Source: Ignavibacteriota bacterium
GTDB taxonomy: Bacteria; Bacteroidota; Ignavibacteria; Kapaibacteriales; UBA2268
Assembly: GCA_019637995.1 (NCBI GenBank)
Contig: JAHBUQ010000001.1
Location: forward strand, 1,167,589-1,231,588
Reading direction: 5' to 3'
Length of the DNA stretch: 64,000 nt
Part shown: piece after piece, positions 55,859 through 64,000 of the stretch
Numbering within the stretch: position 1 is the stretch's first letter
How the letters are laid out: each line of letters starts with the position of its first letter
Position numbers and translations under genes: made by a program
The notes under the pieces: model-generated
Database searches by the model: none
What the model saw: only the letters and a program-made list of their open reading frames with translations
Told to the model about the DNA's origin: nothing

Positions 55859-56115
55859 AAATTTTGACCAAATTTTAAAATATAAAATAATTATCTACAA
55901 AAGTATTAAAAAATATTCAGATTATCGCAAAATTGTATCATTATATTTTATATAATTTAGTAAAATATTTAAATTACTGGTATCCGAACAAATCTAAAAA
56001 TTTTAATTATTTAAAGTATATATTAAATATATTTTAGGTAAATCTAATATATATTTGTATTTTTAAGAATTAATTTTTACAAAATATATTTTTATTATTT
56101 AAATAGGTATAATTT

Positions 56116-58923
56116 ATGAGAATTATATTTCAAATTTTTTCAATAATGGCAATTCTATTCACAAGCTCATATGCTTTAAGAGCTCAGTATTCCGGTGGCA
56201 CAGGCACTTCAGGCGACCCGTATCAAATCGCTACAACTGATGACTTAATCGAGCTATCAAACTCCTCTGGAGATTGGGATGATTACTTCATCCAAACAGC
56301 AGACATCACTTTTGATGAAAATGAGCAACTTGTTGATTGGGATGGCGACGGCACAGCTGATTGGGATGCCCAAGACCAACTCGGCTTCAGCCCAATTGGT
56401 AATGATGTAATTAGTTTCACTGGTGAATACGATGGGCAAGGACATACAATTAGTAATCTCTTTATCAACAGACCTGCACAGGAATATGTTGGTTTATTTA
56501 GAAGAACCAATAACTCTACAATTTCAAATATTGGTATCGTAGATTGCAATATCACTGGCTTTTTTGCTGTCGGAAGTTTGGTAGGACGATGTGATTCGAA
56601 TAGTGAGATTATCAACTGTTATAGTACTGGAACTTTAACAGGAACAAATCTTATCGGAGGTTTGGTAGGTTCAACTTATGATACAGAAATTATTAACTGT
56701 TACAGTAATGTTACGGTGACTGGAGAAGATGTTGTCGGAGGTCTGGTAGGTCGTAATGAATGGACAAATTCAAAAATTAATAACAGCTATAGTACCGGTG
56801 ATGTAAGTGGTGATGATATTGTCGGCGGTTTGGTAGGAGACAATACAAATTTAGCAGAAATCAATAACAGCTATAGTACAGGCAATGTAAATGCTGATTA
56901 TCAAATCGGAGGTTTGGTAGGTGTGAATTCTACCGACGCTGTAATCAATAACAGCTACAGTACAGGCAGTGTAGATGGCAATGATGCTGTCGGCGGCTTG
57001 GTAGGATTCAATACTGCTATAGTTACCAACTCCTTCTGGAATACAGATGTTTACCCTACAAGTGCGGGTGGTACCGGCAAAACCACAGAAGAGATGCAAG
57101 ACCTAGCTACATTTACAAGTGCAAGCTGGGATTTCGACGCAACTTGGATAATCGGCAATAACTTAAATAACGGTTATCCTGCTCTTTGGGATGGCTTTGA
57201 GGCGAGCTACGAACCAACAGATACAGACAACCCAACAGACGGAGTAATTAACATACGCAACATAGCTGAACTCCGCTGGGTTTCTGAAAATAGCAGTTCT
57301 TGGGGCGATGACTTCGAAATGGATAACGACATTAATGCCGTTGTTACAGAATACTGGAATGCCGGAGCCGGCTTCAGCCCAATAGGAAATCTTGCAACAC
57401 CATTCGAAGGTGAGTATGATGGTCAGGGTAATGAAATTAGCAATCTCTACATCAATAGACCTTCTCAAGATGAAATCGGGCTTTTTGGTAGGACAAATGG
57501 TTCCACAATATCAAATATTGGAATTGTGGATTGCGATATCTCTGGTGATGAATTTGTCGGTGGCTTAGTGGGATATAATATTAGTAGTTCTGAATTCAAC
57601 AATAGCTACAGCACTGGAAGTGTGGAAGGTATCAATTATGTCGGTGGCTTGGTGGGACTTAATAATGGAAGTTCTCAAATCAATAACAGCTACAGTACTG
57701 GAAGTGTGGAAGGTAATTTCTCGGTTGGTGGTTTGGTGGGATTGAATCAATCAAGTTCTGAAATCAATAACAGCTACAGCACAGGTAGTGTGGTAGGTTC
57801 TAATCGTGTCGGCGGATTGGTGGGTTTAAATGGTGGAAGTTCTCAAATCAATAATTGCTATAGCACTGGAAGTGTGGAAGGCACCTCCATTTATGTAGGC
57901 GGCTTGGTGGGATTGAATTCTAATAGTTCCCAAATCAATAATAGCTACAGCACCAGTAGCGTTGAAGGTGCTCAATGGGTTGGTGGCTTGGTAGGGTTAA
58001 ATTATAACTCTTCCGAAATCAATAACAGCTATAGCACCAGTAGTGTGGCAGGCACCAGTAATATCGGAGGCTTGGTGGGAGAGAATAATTTATCAACTGT
58101 TAATAACTCTTTCTGGAACATTGATATCTACGCTACAGATAATGGAATTGGTACCGGCAAAACCACAGAGGAAATGAAAACATTAGGTACATTTACCGAT
58201 GTTATGTGGGATTTTGTGCATATATGGCGTATTAATGCACCAACAAATGATGGTTACCCATACTTCGCAAGACAAGACCCCTGTCAATCTCAAACGTTTG
58301 TTGACGTAGCTTTTAATAGTTCTTCGCCCGGCTGGCAAGTAACTCAATTTGATAACCTAAATGATGCTTTAGACTTAGCTTGCGAAGATGCTACTATCAA
58401 CATCTCAAACTACACTCACACCGGAAATATTGACATGACCGGATATAGTTACATCGTTGATGATGGAGACTTTTTACATGATGGTAATCTCAGCGACGGT
58501 CTTATCCAAACAACCGGTACCGGTCGCCTGATTCAGACTGCTGTACAGAATATACCTCGCACCTTCCCGATTACTGATGGTACAAACAACTTTACTGTAA
58601 CTATTACTCCGACAAGCGGATCAACAAGCGGTGTGCTTGGCGTTAAACTCAATACAGGAAAAGAAGTAGAGGGAACGCTGGTCTCACCTATGACTTTCTG
58701 GGATATTTATGGCGAAGAAGACCTTGATGCTACAGTTATCCTAAGAATTGATAAAGCAGCATTGGGCACTACTTCAATTCCTGCAAACGGCATAATCCGT
58801 TTCTGGAATGGAAGCCGATATCAGCCAATTCCTACAGAAAGAGTAAGCATTGTTGAGCATGATACTTACTACATAATCACAATCACAAATATGAATTATT
58901 TCAATAATCCAATAATTGACTAA
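56116..58923 (+). CDS. Exported GLUG-repeat surface protein
   Basis: The 935-residue protein has a signal peptide (to about 24, LRAQ). It holds 13 GLUG units (V/I-G-G-L-V-G-x-N), six at about 155-300 and seven at about 480-665, each followed by xINNSYSTGSVxG. Each block ends in the same sentence-like close, SFWNxDxYxTxxGTGKTTEEM, so the protein is two homologous halves. Residues about 715-935 form a beta-rich domain (NIDMTGYSYIVDDG, FPITDGTNNFTVTITPTSGS) without a T9SS signal. GLUG proteins are thought to be adhesins, known from bacterial surface proteins. A small IPTL-CTERM-like protein follows 20 bases on. Confidence 0.85.
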   Translation: MRIIFQIFSIMAILFTSSYALRAQYSGGTGTSGDPYQIATTDDLIELSNSSGDWDDYFIQTADITFDENEQLVDWDGDGTADWDAQDQLGFSPIGNDVISFTGEYDGQGHTISNLFINRPAQEYVGLFRRTNNSTISNIGIVDCNITGFFAVGSLVGRCDSNSEIINCYSTGTLTGTNLIGGLVGSTYDTEIINCYSNVTVTGEDVVGGLVGRNEWTNSKINNSYSTGDVSGDDIVGGLVGDNTNLAEINNSYSTGNVNADYQIGGLVGVNSTDAVINNSYSTGSVDGNDAVGGLVGFNTAIVTNSFWNTDVYPTSAGGTGKTTEEMQDLATFTSASWDFDATWIIGNNLNNGYPALWDGFEASYEPTDTDNPTDGVINIRNIAELRWVSENSSSWGDDFEMDNDINAVVTEYWNAGAGFSPIGNLATPFEGEYDGQGNEISNLYINRPSQDEIGLFGRTNGSTISNIGIVDCDISGDEFVGGLVGYNISSSEFNNSYSTGSVEGINYVGGLVGLNNGSSQINNSYSTGSVEGNFSVGGLVGLNQSSSEINNSYSTGSVVGSNRVGGLVGLNGGSSQINNCYSTGSVEGTSIYVGGLVGLNSNSSQINNSYSTSSVEGAQWVGGLVGLNYNSSEINNSYSTSSVAGTSNIGGLVGENNLSTVNNSFWNIDIYATDNGIGTGKTTEEMKTLGTFTDVMWDFVHIWRINAPTNDGYPYFARQDPCQSQTFVDVAFNSSSPGWQVTQFDNLNDALDLACEDATINISNYTHTGNIDMTGYSYIVDDGDFLHDGNLSDGLIQTTGTGRLIQTAVQNIPRTFPITDGTNNFTVTITPTSGSTSGVLGVKLNTGKEVEGTLVSPMTFWDIYGEEDLDATVILRIDKAALGTTSIPANGIIRFWNGSRYQPIPTERVSIVEHDTYYIITITNMNYFNNPIID
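56580..57011 (+). repeat. GLUG repeat block 1
   Basis: Six GLUG-coding units within the GLUG-repeat gene, diverged in DNA sequence but sharing GGxGGTTTGGTAGG-type cores spaced roughly 72-78 bases. Confidence 0.7.
57553..58086 (+). repeat. GLUG tandem repeat block 2, 84-base units
   Basis: Seven units; the shared AATCAATAACAGCTACAG-like core starts at 57678, 57762, 57846 and 57933, giving periods of 84, 84 and 87 bases. Unit-to-unit DNA identity is high, unlike block 1, pointing to recent tandem duplication. Confidence 0.82.
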
Positions 58924-58943
58924 GCATAAGGAGAATAATAAAA

Positions 58944-59417
58944 ATGAAAAAATATTTAATTTTAATTATAATAATTTTAGCATCTGCAGCAGTTTTGAAG
59001 TCGGATATGGGTCTTTTCGATGGCGTACTGACGACAACACCTGTGTTTAATATAAATCTTGACAACGCAACATCAGGCGGCTATGTTGAACTCACTAATG
59101 ACGACCTTGACGTTACACAAAAAGGCATAGTTTGGAGCACAAGTACTGAGCCAACTCTATCTTCCAACACCGGCTTCACGCAGGAAGGTGCAGGTCCAAA
59201 CTCGGGAGCCTCTGCAAATTTTACATCCGAAATGAGCAGTTTGGTCAATGGAACAACATATTACGTACGAGCATATATCACAAATGGTGATGGCACTTTC
59301 TACGGAAATGAGGTTAGTTTCGTCTCAGTTCCAACTCTCGGAGAGTGGGGTATGATTGCTCTGGCTACCTTACTTGCGGGCTTTGGTGGCTGGTTTGTAT
59401 GGAGAAGAGTAGTTTAA
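58944..59417 (+). CDS. Small exported protein with FN3-like domain and IPTL-CTERM-like sorting tail
   Basis: The 157-residue protein has a signal peptide (to about 20), one fibronectin III-like domain (GIVWSTSTEPTLSS, MSSLVNGTTYYVRAYITNG, GTFYGNEVSF), and a C-terminal VPTLGEWGM, a hydrophobic helix (IALATLLAGFGGWFVW) and RR. That order fits the IPTL-CTERM sorting signal (PTLxEWG, membrane helix, basic end) described mainly in Proteobacteria. A strong AAGGAG ribosome site precedes the ATG and the GLUG gene ends 20 bases before. A GAAA-loop terminator follows. Whether a matching sorting enzyme exists in this genome cannot be seen here. Confidence 0.8.
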   Translation: MKKYLILIIIILASAAVLKSDMGLFDGVLTTTPVFNINLDNATSGGYVELTNDDLDVTQKGIVWSTSTEPTLSSNTGFTQEGAGPNSGASANFTSEMSSLVNGTTYYVRAYITNGDGTFYGNEVSFVSVPTLGEWGMIALATLLAGFGGWFVWRRVV

Positions 59418-59438
59418 ATTTCCTCAATAAAATACTTG

Positions 59439-59477
59439 AAAAAATAGCCCATTGCTGAAAAGTAGTGGGCTATTTTT
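59439..59477. terminator. Rho-independent terminator after the GLUG/IPTL-CTERM pair
   Basis: AAAATAGCCCATTGCT at 59441-59456 pairs with AGTAGTGGGCTATTTT at 59461-59476 (16 bp with G-U wobbles) around a GAAA tetraloop, then T residues. A runs on the left side allow use by the opposing redox operon as well. Confidence 0.87.
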
Positions 59478-59678
59478 ATTCTTCTCAACTATATTTAAAC
59501 AATTACATCTGATTTAAAGTATATATTAAATGAGAATTATTCGTGTTTATGCTTATGGGAAAGCATCAATTTATTTTGCCGTTGATGTTTTTCAATAGTC
59601 ACAATTATTTTGTTAAATAAATTGCAAAGGCATCCTTCGACAATTGATATTCAATGCATAAATCAGAAATGATTCTAA

Positions 59679-60233
59679 TTAGTATTTGCTATTAAAAAAA
59701 TCCAAAACTTCATTATGATTATATGTATCGAATTGAAATTTTCCATCTGAGAATACTATGTAATATCCATATCCAAGGTATAATTCGGTAAGAGATGAAT
59801 ACAAATCTAGAGCAAAATCATAATATCTCCTTTTGGCATTGATTAATCCGCCATTTGTTTTGTAAATATTATAGTCTATTTGATACACTTTTGAAGTGAT
59901 TTGAAATTCGTCTATCATATTTTGTAAGGCTATTTCGTGGGATTTATCATTTGGAGAATCATTAACTATAAAAAAACTTATATTTGCGGAAAGCAGTATA
60001 TTTTCAATAGCCTTAACTTGTGGCATAAATGTGCTTTTTCCGGGGCAGTTCACGCTAATAATTGCTACAACAAAATCATCAGAATTGGTTTTGATTTCAT
60101 CAGCACTGATCCTGTCAAAAGTAGAAATATAATTTTTATTATCTTGATTTACAAAAACTTCAAATAAAAAAATAATTATGAATAGAATTATCACTGTATA
60201 TGCAAAACTTTTGAGAAATAGATTTAACCTCAT
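59679..60233 (-). CDS. Membrane-anchored thioredoxin-fold-like protein with single cysteine
   Basis: The 184-residue protein has one N-terminal membrane helix (about 9-28), then a domain whose strand-then-CP motif DDFVVAIISVNCPGKSTFMPQVKAIENILL sits where thioredoxins have WCxxC. Here only Cys63 is present and the second Cys is replaced (CPGK). LSANISFFIVND and LGYGYYIVFSDGKF look like later thioredoxin strands. It may be a one-Cys redoxin or a non-catalytic relative. Its ATG overlaps the stop of the 37-residue membrane peptide in ATGA. Function unproven. Confidence 0.62.
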   Translation of the reverse strand: MRLNLFLKSFAYTVIILFIIIFLFEVFVNQDNKNYISTFDRISADEIKTNSDDFVVAIISVNCPGKSTFMPQVKAIENILLSANISFFIVNDSPNDKSHEIALQNMIDEFQITSKVYQIDYNIYKTNGGLINAKRRYYDFALDLYSSLTELYLGYGYYIVFSDGKFQFDTYNHNEVLDFFNSKY

Positions 60234-60343
60234 TTCATATACCAGTAATTGATTGTTATTACAATGTAGTAAATAGCTAAAGTGAAGCCTGTTCCGACAA
60301 GGATTCCTAAAATCGCAGTCAGTAATTTTTTGAACTTTTCCAT
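60230..60343 (-). CDS. 37-residue single-helix membrane peptide
   Basis: Read by eye: MEKFKKLLTAILGILVGT begins the peptide. A basic N-terminus is followed by one long hydrophobic helix (about 8-32) and a YWYMK end. It sits between the TlpA-like gene (stop 8 bases upstream) and the single-Cys protein, whose ATG it overlaps as ATGA. That coupling and the lack of gap support a real gene. No family is recognised; it may be a membrane partner of its neighbours. Confidence 0.62.
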   Translation of the reverse strand: MEKFKKLLTAILGILVGTGFTLAIYYIVITINYWYMK

Positions 60344-60351
60344 TAAAACAT

Positions 60352-62046
60352 TTATTTTATAAATTTCTCTAAAGTTTCCATAAGTAATTCACCTCTTAGT
60401 CCTTCAGTAGCGATAATTTTTCCTTCAGGGTCAATTAAGAAAGCTGTTGGGACACCAACTACTTCAAAAATGGAAACAATATCACTTTCCCAGCTTCCAC
60501 CATAAGAATGTAGCCAAGGAAGATTAGTCTCGATTTGTTTTTCTTTTGGCAACCATGGCATTTTATTCTTACTATCCCTGAACTTTTTAACTTGTGATGC
60601 AGAAGCATCAATCGCCACACTATATATTGTAAAATTCATATCTTTGAATTTATTATATGCCTCAACCAAATGAGGAATCTCTAATAAACAAGGCATACAC
60701 CAAGTGCCCCAAACATCAATTAGTACATACTTTCCACGAAGTTTTGCAGGTGAAATAGTCTCAGAATCATCGTCAAGATTTTTCAAACTGAAATCAGGTA
60801 TTCTTTTTTCCAATACGATATTTTTATCTTTACCAAAATTTGCGCGTGTTCTTGCAGCTTCTTTTGTATCCGGAAATTGCTTCATCAACATATCATAATA
60901 CTCATCTTTCAAATCTTCAAGCTCGTTATAATGACAATAAGTTACAAGAAGCGAAAGAATGCCTGCTTTCGTGTCGTTGGGTTGTTCAGAATCTATAATT
61001 TTCAACAAATACTCCGGTCTCTGAACTTTTCCCAAAAGTATCTCAGCAAATACTGCCTGATAATATTTTGAACCTTTGCTCCAGAGACTTGAAGAAGGGC
61101 TTACAGAATAAATTTCCTGAATCAATTTTTTATCAACTAAGTCTTCAACTCCTCTTACATTAACTCCGTCATGGGCAATGTGAAGATATTCCAAAATTCC
61201 CGTAATTCTTATGTTTGGATCACTTATTTGATTGGTTAATTCGCTCACACGACTCATATAGTCTTTCTTTAATTGGAGACTTTTTGCTGTTTTTTCTTCA
61301 TTTGATAATTTCTGGTCTAAGAATACCATTGATCGATCGCCTAAATAGGCATCAAACTCACGAAGGATTTTGATATAGTTATTGTGCCAATCAGCATAAT
61401 CTTCATTTTGAAAATCAACCAAAGAAAGAAATTCTCCTGAAGGAAAATATTTCGGGTCAAACTTTATCTCAAATTTGCGTGAAGGATTTATTATTACCGA
61501 CCTGTAATCTCCGGCTCCATCATATTCATAACTATCTGACATCGAACCATTAAATGTACGGTTTGAAGGGCTTTTCAGAAATTTTGGATAAATTTGGTAT
61601 TTCAGTGTGTCTGAATCATACTCAACAAGATACGAAAAAGTATTATCTTCATTTTTTCTCATTTCAACAGCTGTGTCAAAATCAAATCCGTTGAACGAAC
61701 CTACCAGATAAATTGCTTCTAAATCATTATATATTTGATTAGGAATTAATTTTGCCATTAGGTTAATTGTATCGAGATTAATTGGAATAGGGAATTTTTG
61801 CGAAATACTAATATGGTCAACAGCAGAAAATGTAAGTTCTACAAAATATTCCGAGTCAACAAAAACTCTTATTATACCCTCATCATCAGGTTCATTTGAT
61901 ACCGTCTCACCCACTTTGTTAGTATAACTAACTAATGATTTTTTGGGAATTTTCTCATCTTGAGTTAAAATCTGACATTGGAAAAGCACTTTGCTTTCTG
62001 CTGAAAAAGCAGCTATCATGAACATGAATAGAATGAGTTTTTTCAT
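60352..62046 (-). CDS. TlpA/ResA-like thiol-disulfide oxidoreductase with large N-terminal extension
   Basis: The 564-residue protein has a signal peptide (to about 18). Residues 30-430 form a mostly beta then alpha region (including RNKDNTFSYLVEYD-like carbohydrate-binding-like strands near 130-150) that I do not recognise. The C-terminal redoxin domain starts with IPDFSLKNLDDDSETISPAKLRGKYVLIDVWGTWCMPC (about 415-452), giving the active-site CxxC as WCMPC near 449-452; VGVPTAFLIDPEGKII near 530 supplies the cis-proline. It should reduce or exchange disulfides in the periplasm. First gene of a three-gene unit. Confidence 0.85.
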   Translation of the reverse strand: MKKLILFMFMIAAFSAESKVLFQCQILTQDEKIPKKSLVSYTNKVGETVSNEPDDEGIIRVFVDSEYFVELTFSAVDHISISQKFPIPINLDTINLMAKLIPNQIYNDLEAIYLVGSFNGFDFDTAVEMRKNEDNTFSYLVEYDSDTLKYQIYPKFLKSPSNRTFNGSMSDSYEYDGAGDYRSVIINPSRKFEIKFDPKYFPSGEFLSLVDFQNEDYADWHNNYIKILREFDAYLGDRSMVFLDQKLSNEEKTAKSLQLKKDYMSRVSELTNQISDPNIRITGILEYLHIAHDGVNVRGVEDLVDKKLIQEIYSVSPSSSLWSKGSKYYQAVFAEILLGKVQRPEYLLKIIDSEQPNDTKAGILSLLVTYCHYNELEDLKDEYYDMLMKQFPDTKEAARTRANFGKDKNIVLEKRIPDFSLKNLDDDSETISPAKLRGKYVLIDVWGTWCMPCLLEIPHLVEAYNKFKDMNFTIYSVAIDASASQVKKFRDSKNKMPWLPKEKQIETNLPWLHSYGGSWESDIVSIFEVVGVPTAFLIDPEGKIIATEGLRGELLMETLEKFIK

Positions 62047-62251
62047 AATTGAAAATAGTTAATAATAAAACTCTATAGACTGATAAAATACATAATAAGT
62101 GTTTTATACAGTTCATATTAAGACTTTAATAAACTTACATCAATCTGCACAGAACATAAATTACAAAATAAAAATTAATTATCATAAATTAAGCAAATAA
62201 ACGTTTTTGTAGTAAATTTAAATACATTCAATATTAATAGGATTTTTATTT

Positions 62252-62596
62252 ATGAAGAATATTCAGGTCGAAGTATTAGACACATATACCATTATGAGAC
62301 TATCGGGACAATACACAGGCGGAACAGAGACAGATGATTTAGTAGTACAGTTTGAGAAAGTACTAGCCCAAAATCAACCAAGATTAGTGGTTGATTTCGA
62401 GAACACATCATACCTCAGCTCAATATTAATAGGTATATTGGTCAGAATGCACGCCAAATTCAGTGAAAAAGACGGCTTGCTAATTTTCTGCTCACTCAAT
62501 ACGACTCTTAGAAATGTTCTAAAAATGACCAAAGTTGATACTGTGCTTTATATAACTAATACATTTGATGAAGCAATAGAAAGAATAACCAGGTAA
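62252..62596 (+). CDS. STAS-domain anti-sigma-factor-antagonist-like protein
   Basis: The 114-residue protein is a lone STAS domain (about 5-110) with TYTIMRLSGQYTGGTE, LVVDFENTSYLSSILIGILVRMH near 46-68 and GLLIFCSLNTTLRNVLKMTKVDTVL near 76-100. The SS in YLSSILIG is where SpoIIAA-type antagonists are phosphorylated. No anti-sigma kinase or phosphatase lies within the window. It precedes the clpB fragment by 65 bases. Confidence 0.9.
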   Translation: MKNIQVEVLDTYTIMRLSGQYTGGTETDDLVVQFEKVLAQNQPRLVVDFENTSYLSSILIGILVRMHAKFSEKDGLLIFCSLNTTLRNVLKMTKVDTVLYITNTFDEAIERITR

Positions 62597-62661
62597 ATCT
62601 TGACATATTTCATTAAAATTTATATTTTGTTAAATACGAGAAATTTTAGTGAGTCTTAAAT

Positions 62662-63972
62662 ATGAATTATCAGAAATTTACACTAAAAGCACAAGAAGCC
62701 TTAGAGACAGCTCAGGAAATAGCCGCAGGTTATAATAATCAGGCTATTGAACCTGTTCATCTTTTTGCCGCCATGATTCAAGACCAAAGCGGCTTAACAC
62801 CTGAAATCATTCAGAAGATAGGTGCTAATTTATCAACTATAAAAATTTTAGTAAATAAGCAACTTGAATCATTGCCCAAAATAGCAGGCTCTACCGTAAC
62901 AAATCAATATTTGTCAAATAATTTGTCGGCTATTTTGAATATTTCACTCACCGAAGCGGTAAATATGAAAGACGACTATGTAAGTCTCGAACATATTTTG
63001 CTTGTAATGTGCGAAGAAAAAGGCGATTTGGCTGAATTACTTGCCAAACAAGGTATTACAAAGCCGTTAGTTTTAAAAGTTTTGCAATCAATTCGAGGCG
63101 GATCACGTGTTACTGACCAGAATCCTGAAGATAAATATCAGGCACTCAAAAGATATGGCAGAAATTTGACTGATATGGCTCGCTCAGGCAAGCTTGACCC
63201 TGTAATTGGAAGAGAAGATGAAATCAGGCGTGTACTTCAGGTGCTTTCACGCAGAACAAAAAATAATCCTGTTCTGATCGGTGAACCGGGTGTCGGCAAA
63301 ACTGCTGTCGTTGAAGGTATAGCTCAGCGAATTGTAAGTGGAGATGTACCCGAAATGTTGAAATCAAAGAATATTATTGTTCTCGATACAGCTACACTTG
63401 TTGCGGGAACCAGCTTCAGAGGTCAGTTCGAAGAAAGACTGAAATCATTAATCAAAGAAGTGAGTGATTCAAATGGAGAAATCATCTTGTTCATTGATGA
63501 GTTACACACTTTAATTGGAGCCGGAGCTACGAACGGAAGCATGGATGCTGCAAATATCCTTAAGCCGGCACTTGCCAGAGGTGAGCTTCATTGCATAGGT
63601 GCGACAACACTTGATGAATATCAGAAGCATATTGAGAAAGATGCAGCTCTCGAAAGAAGATTCCAAAAAGTATTGATTTCAGAACCTGATGTAGATGATA
63701 CTATTTCTATCCTAAGAGGACTCAAGGAGAAATATGAAGTTCATCACGGCGTTAGAATCACTGATTCAGCAATAGTTGCTGCTGCAGAGCTTTCTAATCG
63801 CTACATAACTGACAGATTTCTACCTGATAAAGCTATTGACTTGATTGATGAATCGGCAAGCAAGCTGAGAATTGAGATTGATTCGATGCCTGAGGAAATA
63901 GATAGTCTTAACAGGAAAATCAGACAACTTGAAATTGAAAGAGAAGCTCTTAAACGTGAATTATCATCATAA
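62662..63972 (+). CDS. clpB: ClpB disaggregase, N domain and first ATPase only
   Basis: The 436-residue frame matches the first half of ClpB. There is an N domain with two Clp-N repeats (1-145). NBD1 follows, with GRDEEIRRV-like [21 protein letters not shown] near 181, Walker A GEPGVGKT near 207, [12 protein letters not shown] near 250, Walker [17 protein letters not shown] near 273-288 and the [13 protein letters not shown] arginine finger region near 330. It ends at TAA 63970-63972 after [22 protein letters not shown], where the coiled-coil M domain should continue. Full ClpB is about 860 residues. The 28 bases left in the window show no ClpB-like sequence in any frame. It may be disrupted or a true short form. 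Confidence 0.88.
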   Translation: MNYQKFTLKAQEALETAQEIAAGYNNQAIEPVHLFAAMIQDQSGLTPEIIQKIGANLSTIKILVNKQLESLPKIAGSTVTNQYLSNNLSAILNISLTEAVNMKDDYVSLEHILLVMCEEKGDLAELLAKQGITKPLVLKVLQSIRGGSRVTDQNPEDKYQALKRYGRNLTDMARSGKLDPVIGREDEIRRVLQVLSRRTKNNPVLIGEPGVGKTAVVEGIAQRIVSGDVPEMLKSKNIIVLDTATLVAGTSFRGQFEERLKSLIKEVSDSNGEIILFIDELHTLIGAGATNGSMDAANILKPALARGELHCIGATTLDEYQKHIEKDAALERRFQKVLISEPDVDDTISILRGLKEKYEVHHGVRITDSAIVAAAELSNRYITDRFLPDKAIDLIDESASKLRIEIDSMPEEIDSLNRKIRQLEIEREALKRELSS

Positions 63973-64000
63973 TTCCATATACTTGATTTTTAATATATTT

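Noticed and set aside
56283-57750. Several long minus-strand frames inside the GLUG gene
   Set aside because: They are antisense shadows of the repeat-rich coding strand, with repeat periodicity copied from it and no ribosome sites.
63960-64000. Simple frameshift in clpB near the stop
   Set aside because: The plus-one frame stays open and the plus-two frame soon stops, but neither reads like the ClpB M domain within the remaining bases, so a single-base shift does not explain the end.

Overview
The window is AT-rich bacterial DNA that looks like the FCB superphylum (Bacteroidota or a near relative such as Ignavibacteriota/Kapaibacteriota). Three large secreted proteins carry type IX secretion (T9SS) C-terminal sorting domains. 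Surface proteins with Ig-like, ASPM/Hydin-like (ASH), BNR and GLUG repeats are common. Two genes (ffh and tRNA-Leu) have upstream elements of the form TTTG-N19-TAnnTTTG, the Bacteroidota housekeeping promoter type. No phylum-level placement can be proven from this window alone. Coding density is very high: no stretch above about 300 bases lacks a gene, and there is no rRNA, CRISPR array, prophage or insertion sequence that I can see.

Layout. 1-12.3 kb: a truncated secreted DUF7948-type protein, a 1159-residue T9SS Ig-repeat protein, a TolC-like efflux protein and a 1663-residue T9SS protein fusing VWA, WD40, ASH and cohesin-like modules. 12.3-19.5 kb: an rRNA/tRNA 2'-O-methyltransferase converging on a tightly overlapped operon that reads HD-GYP phosphodiesterase, response regulator, HolA, SbcD, SbcC. 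19.7-27.6 kb: a MoxR/DUF58/BatD-like/BatA operon with a secreted BNR-repeat protein embedded in it, followed by an Ogg2-type DNA glycosylase. 27.6-32.7 kb: a Dna2-like nuclease-helicase and RecJ, translationally linked. 32.8-42.2 kb: RsgA, a voltage-gated-type K+ channel, a threonine-dehydrogenase-like SDR with an O-antigen ligase/polymerase-like protein, a bacterial PH protein, an outer-membrane protein, dCMP deaminase, a lipoprotein, Ffh and ribosomal protein S16.

42.2-52.9 kb: a four-gene operon (LOG-family hydrolase, outer-membrane protein, lipoprotein glutamine amidotransferase-like enzyme, TIGR01777-type SDR), a small winged-helix-like protein, tRNA-Leu(CAA), a 5'-truncated YeeE/YedE remnant, a FecA-like TonB receptor, a YacP-like NYN protein divergent from an HhH/beta-barrel protein, a Gfo/Idh/MocA oxidoreductase and a lipoprotein. 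52.9-64 kb: a tripeptidyl-peptidase-II-like subtilase, a 13-copy GLUG-repeat protein followed by a small protein with an IPTL-CTERM-like tail, a redox operon (TlpA-like protein, 37-residue membrane peptide, single-Cys thioredoxin-like protein), a STAS protein and a ClpB whose reading frame stops after its first ATPase domain, 28 bases before the window ends.

Two themes stand out. One is DNA end processing and repair (SbcCD, HolA, Dna2-like, RecJ, Ogg2) within 20 kb. The other is large repeat-built envelope proteins using more than one C-terminal sorting signal. I did not find a clear-cut undescribed defence or mobile system. The most promising leads are the truncated ClpB, the IPTL-CTERM/GLUG pair, the redox operon with its tiny membrane peptide, and the Dna2-like fusion without a visible iron-sulfur cluster.
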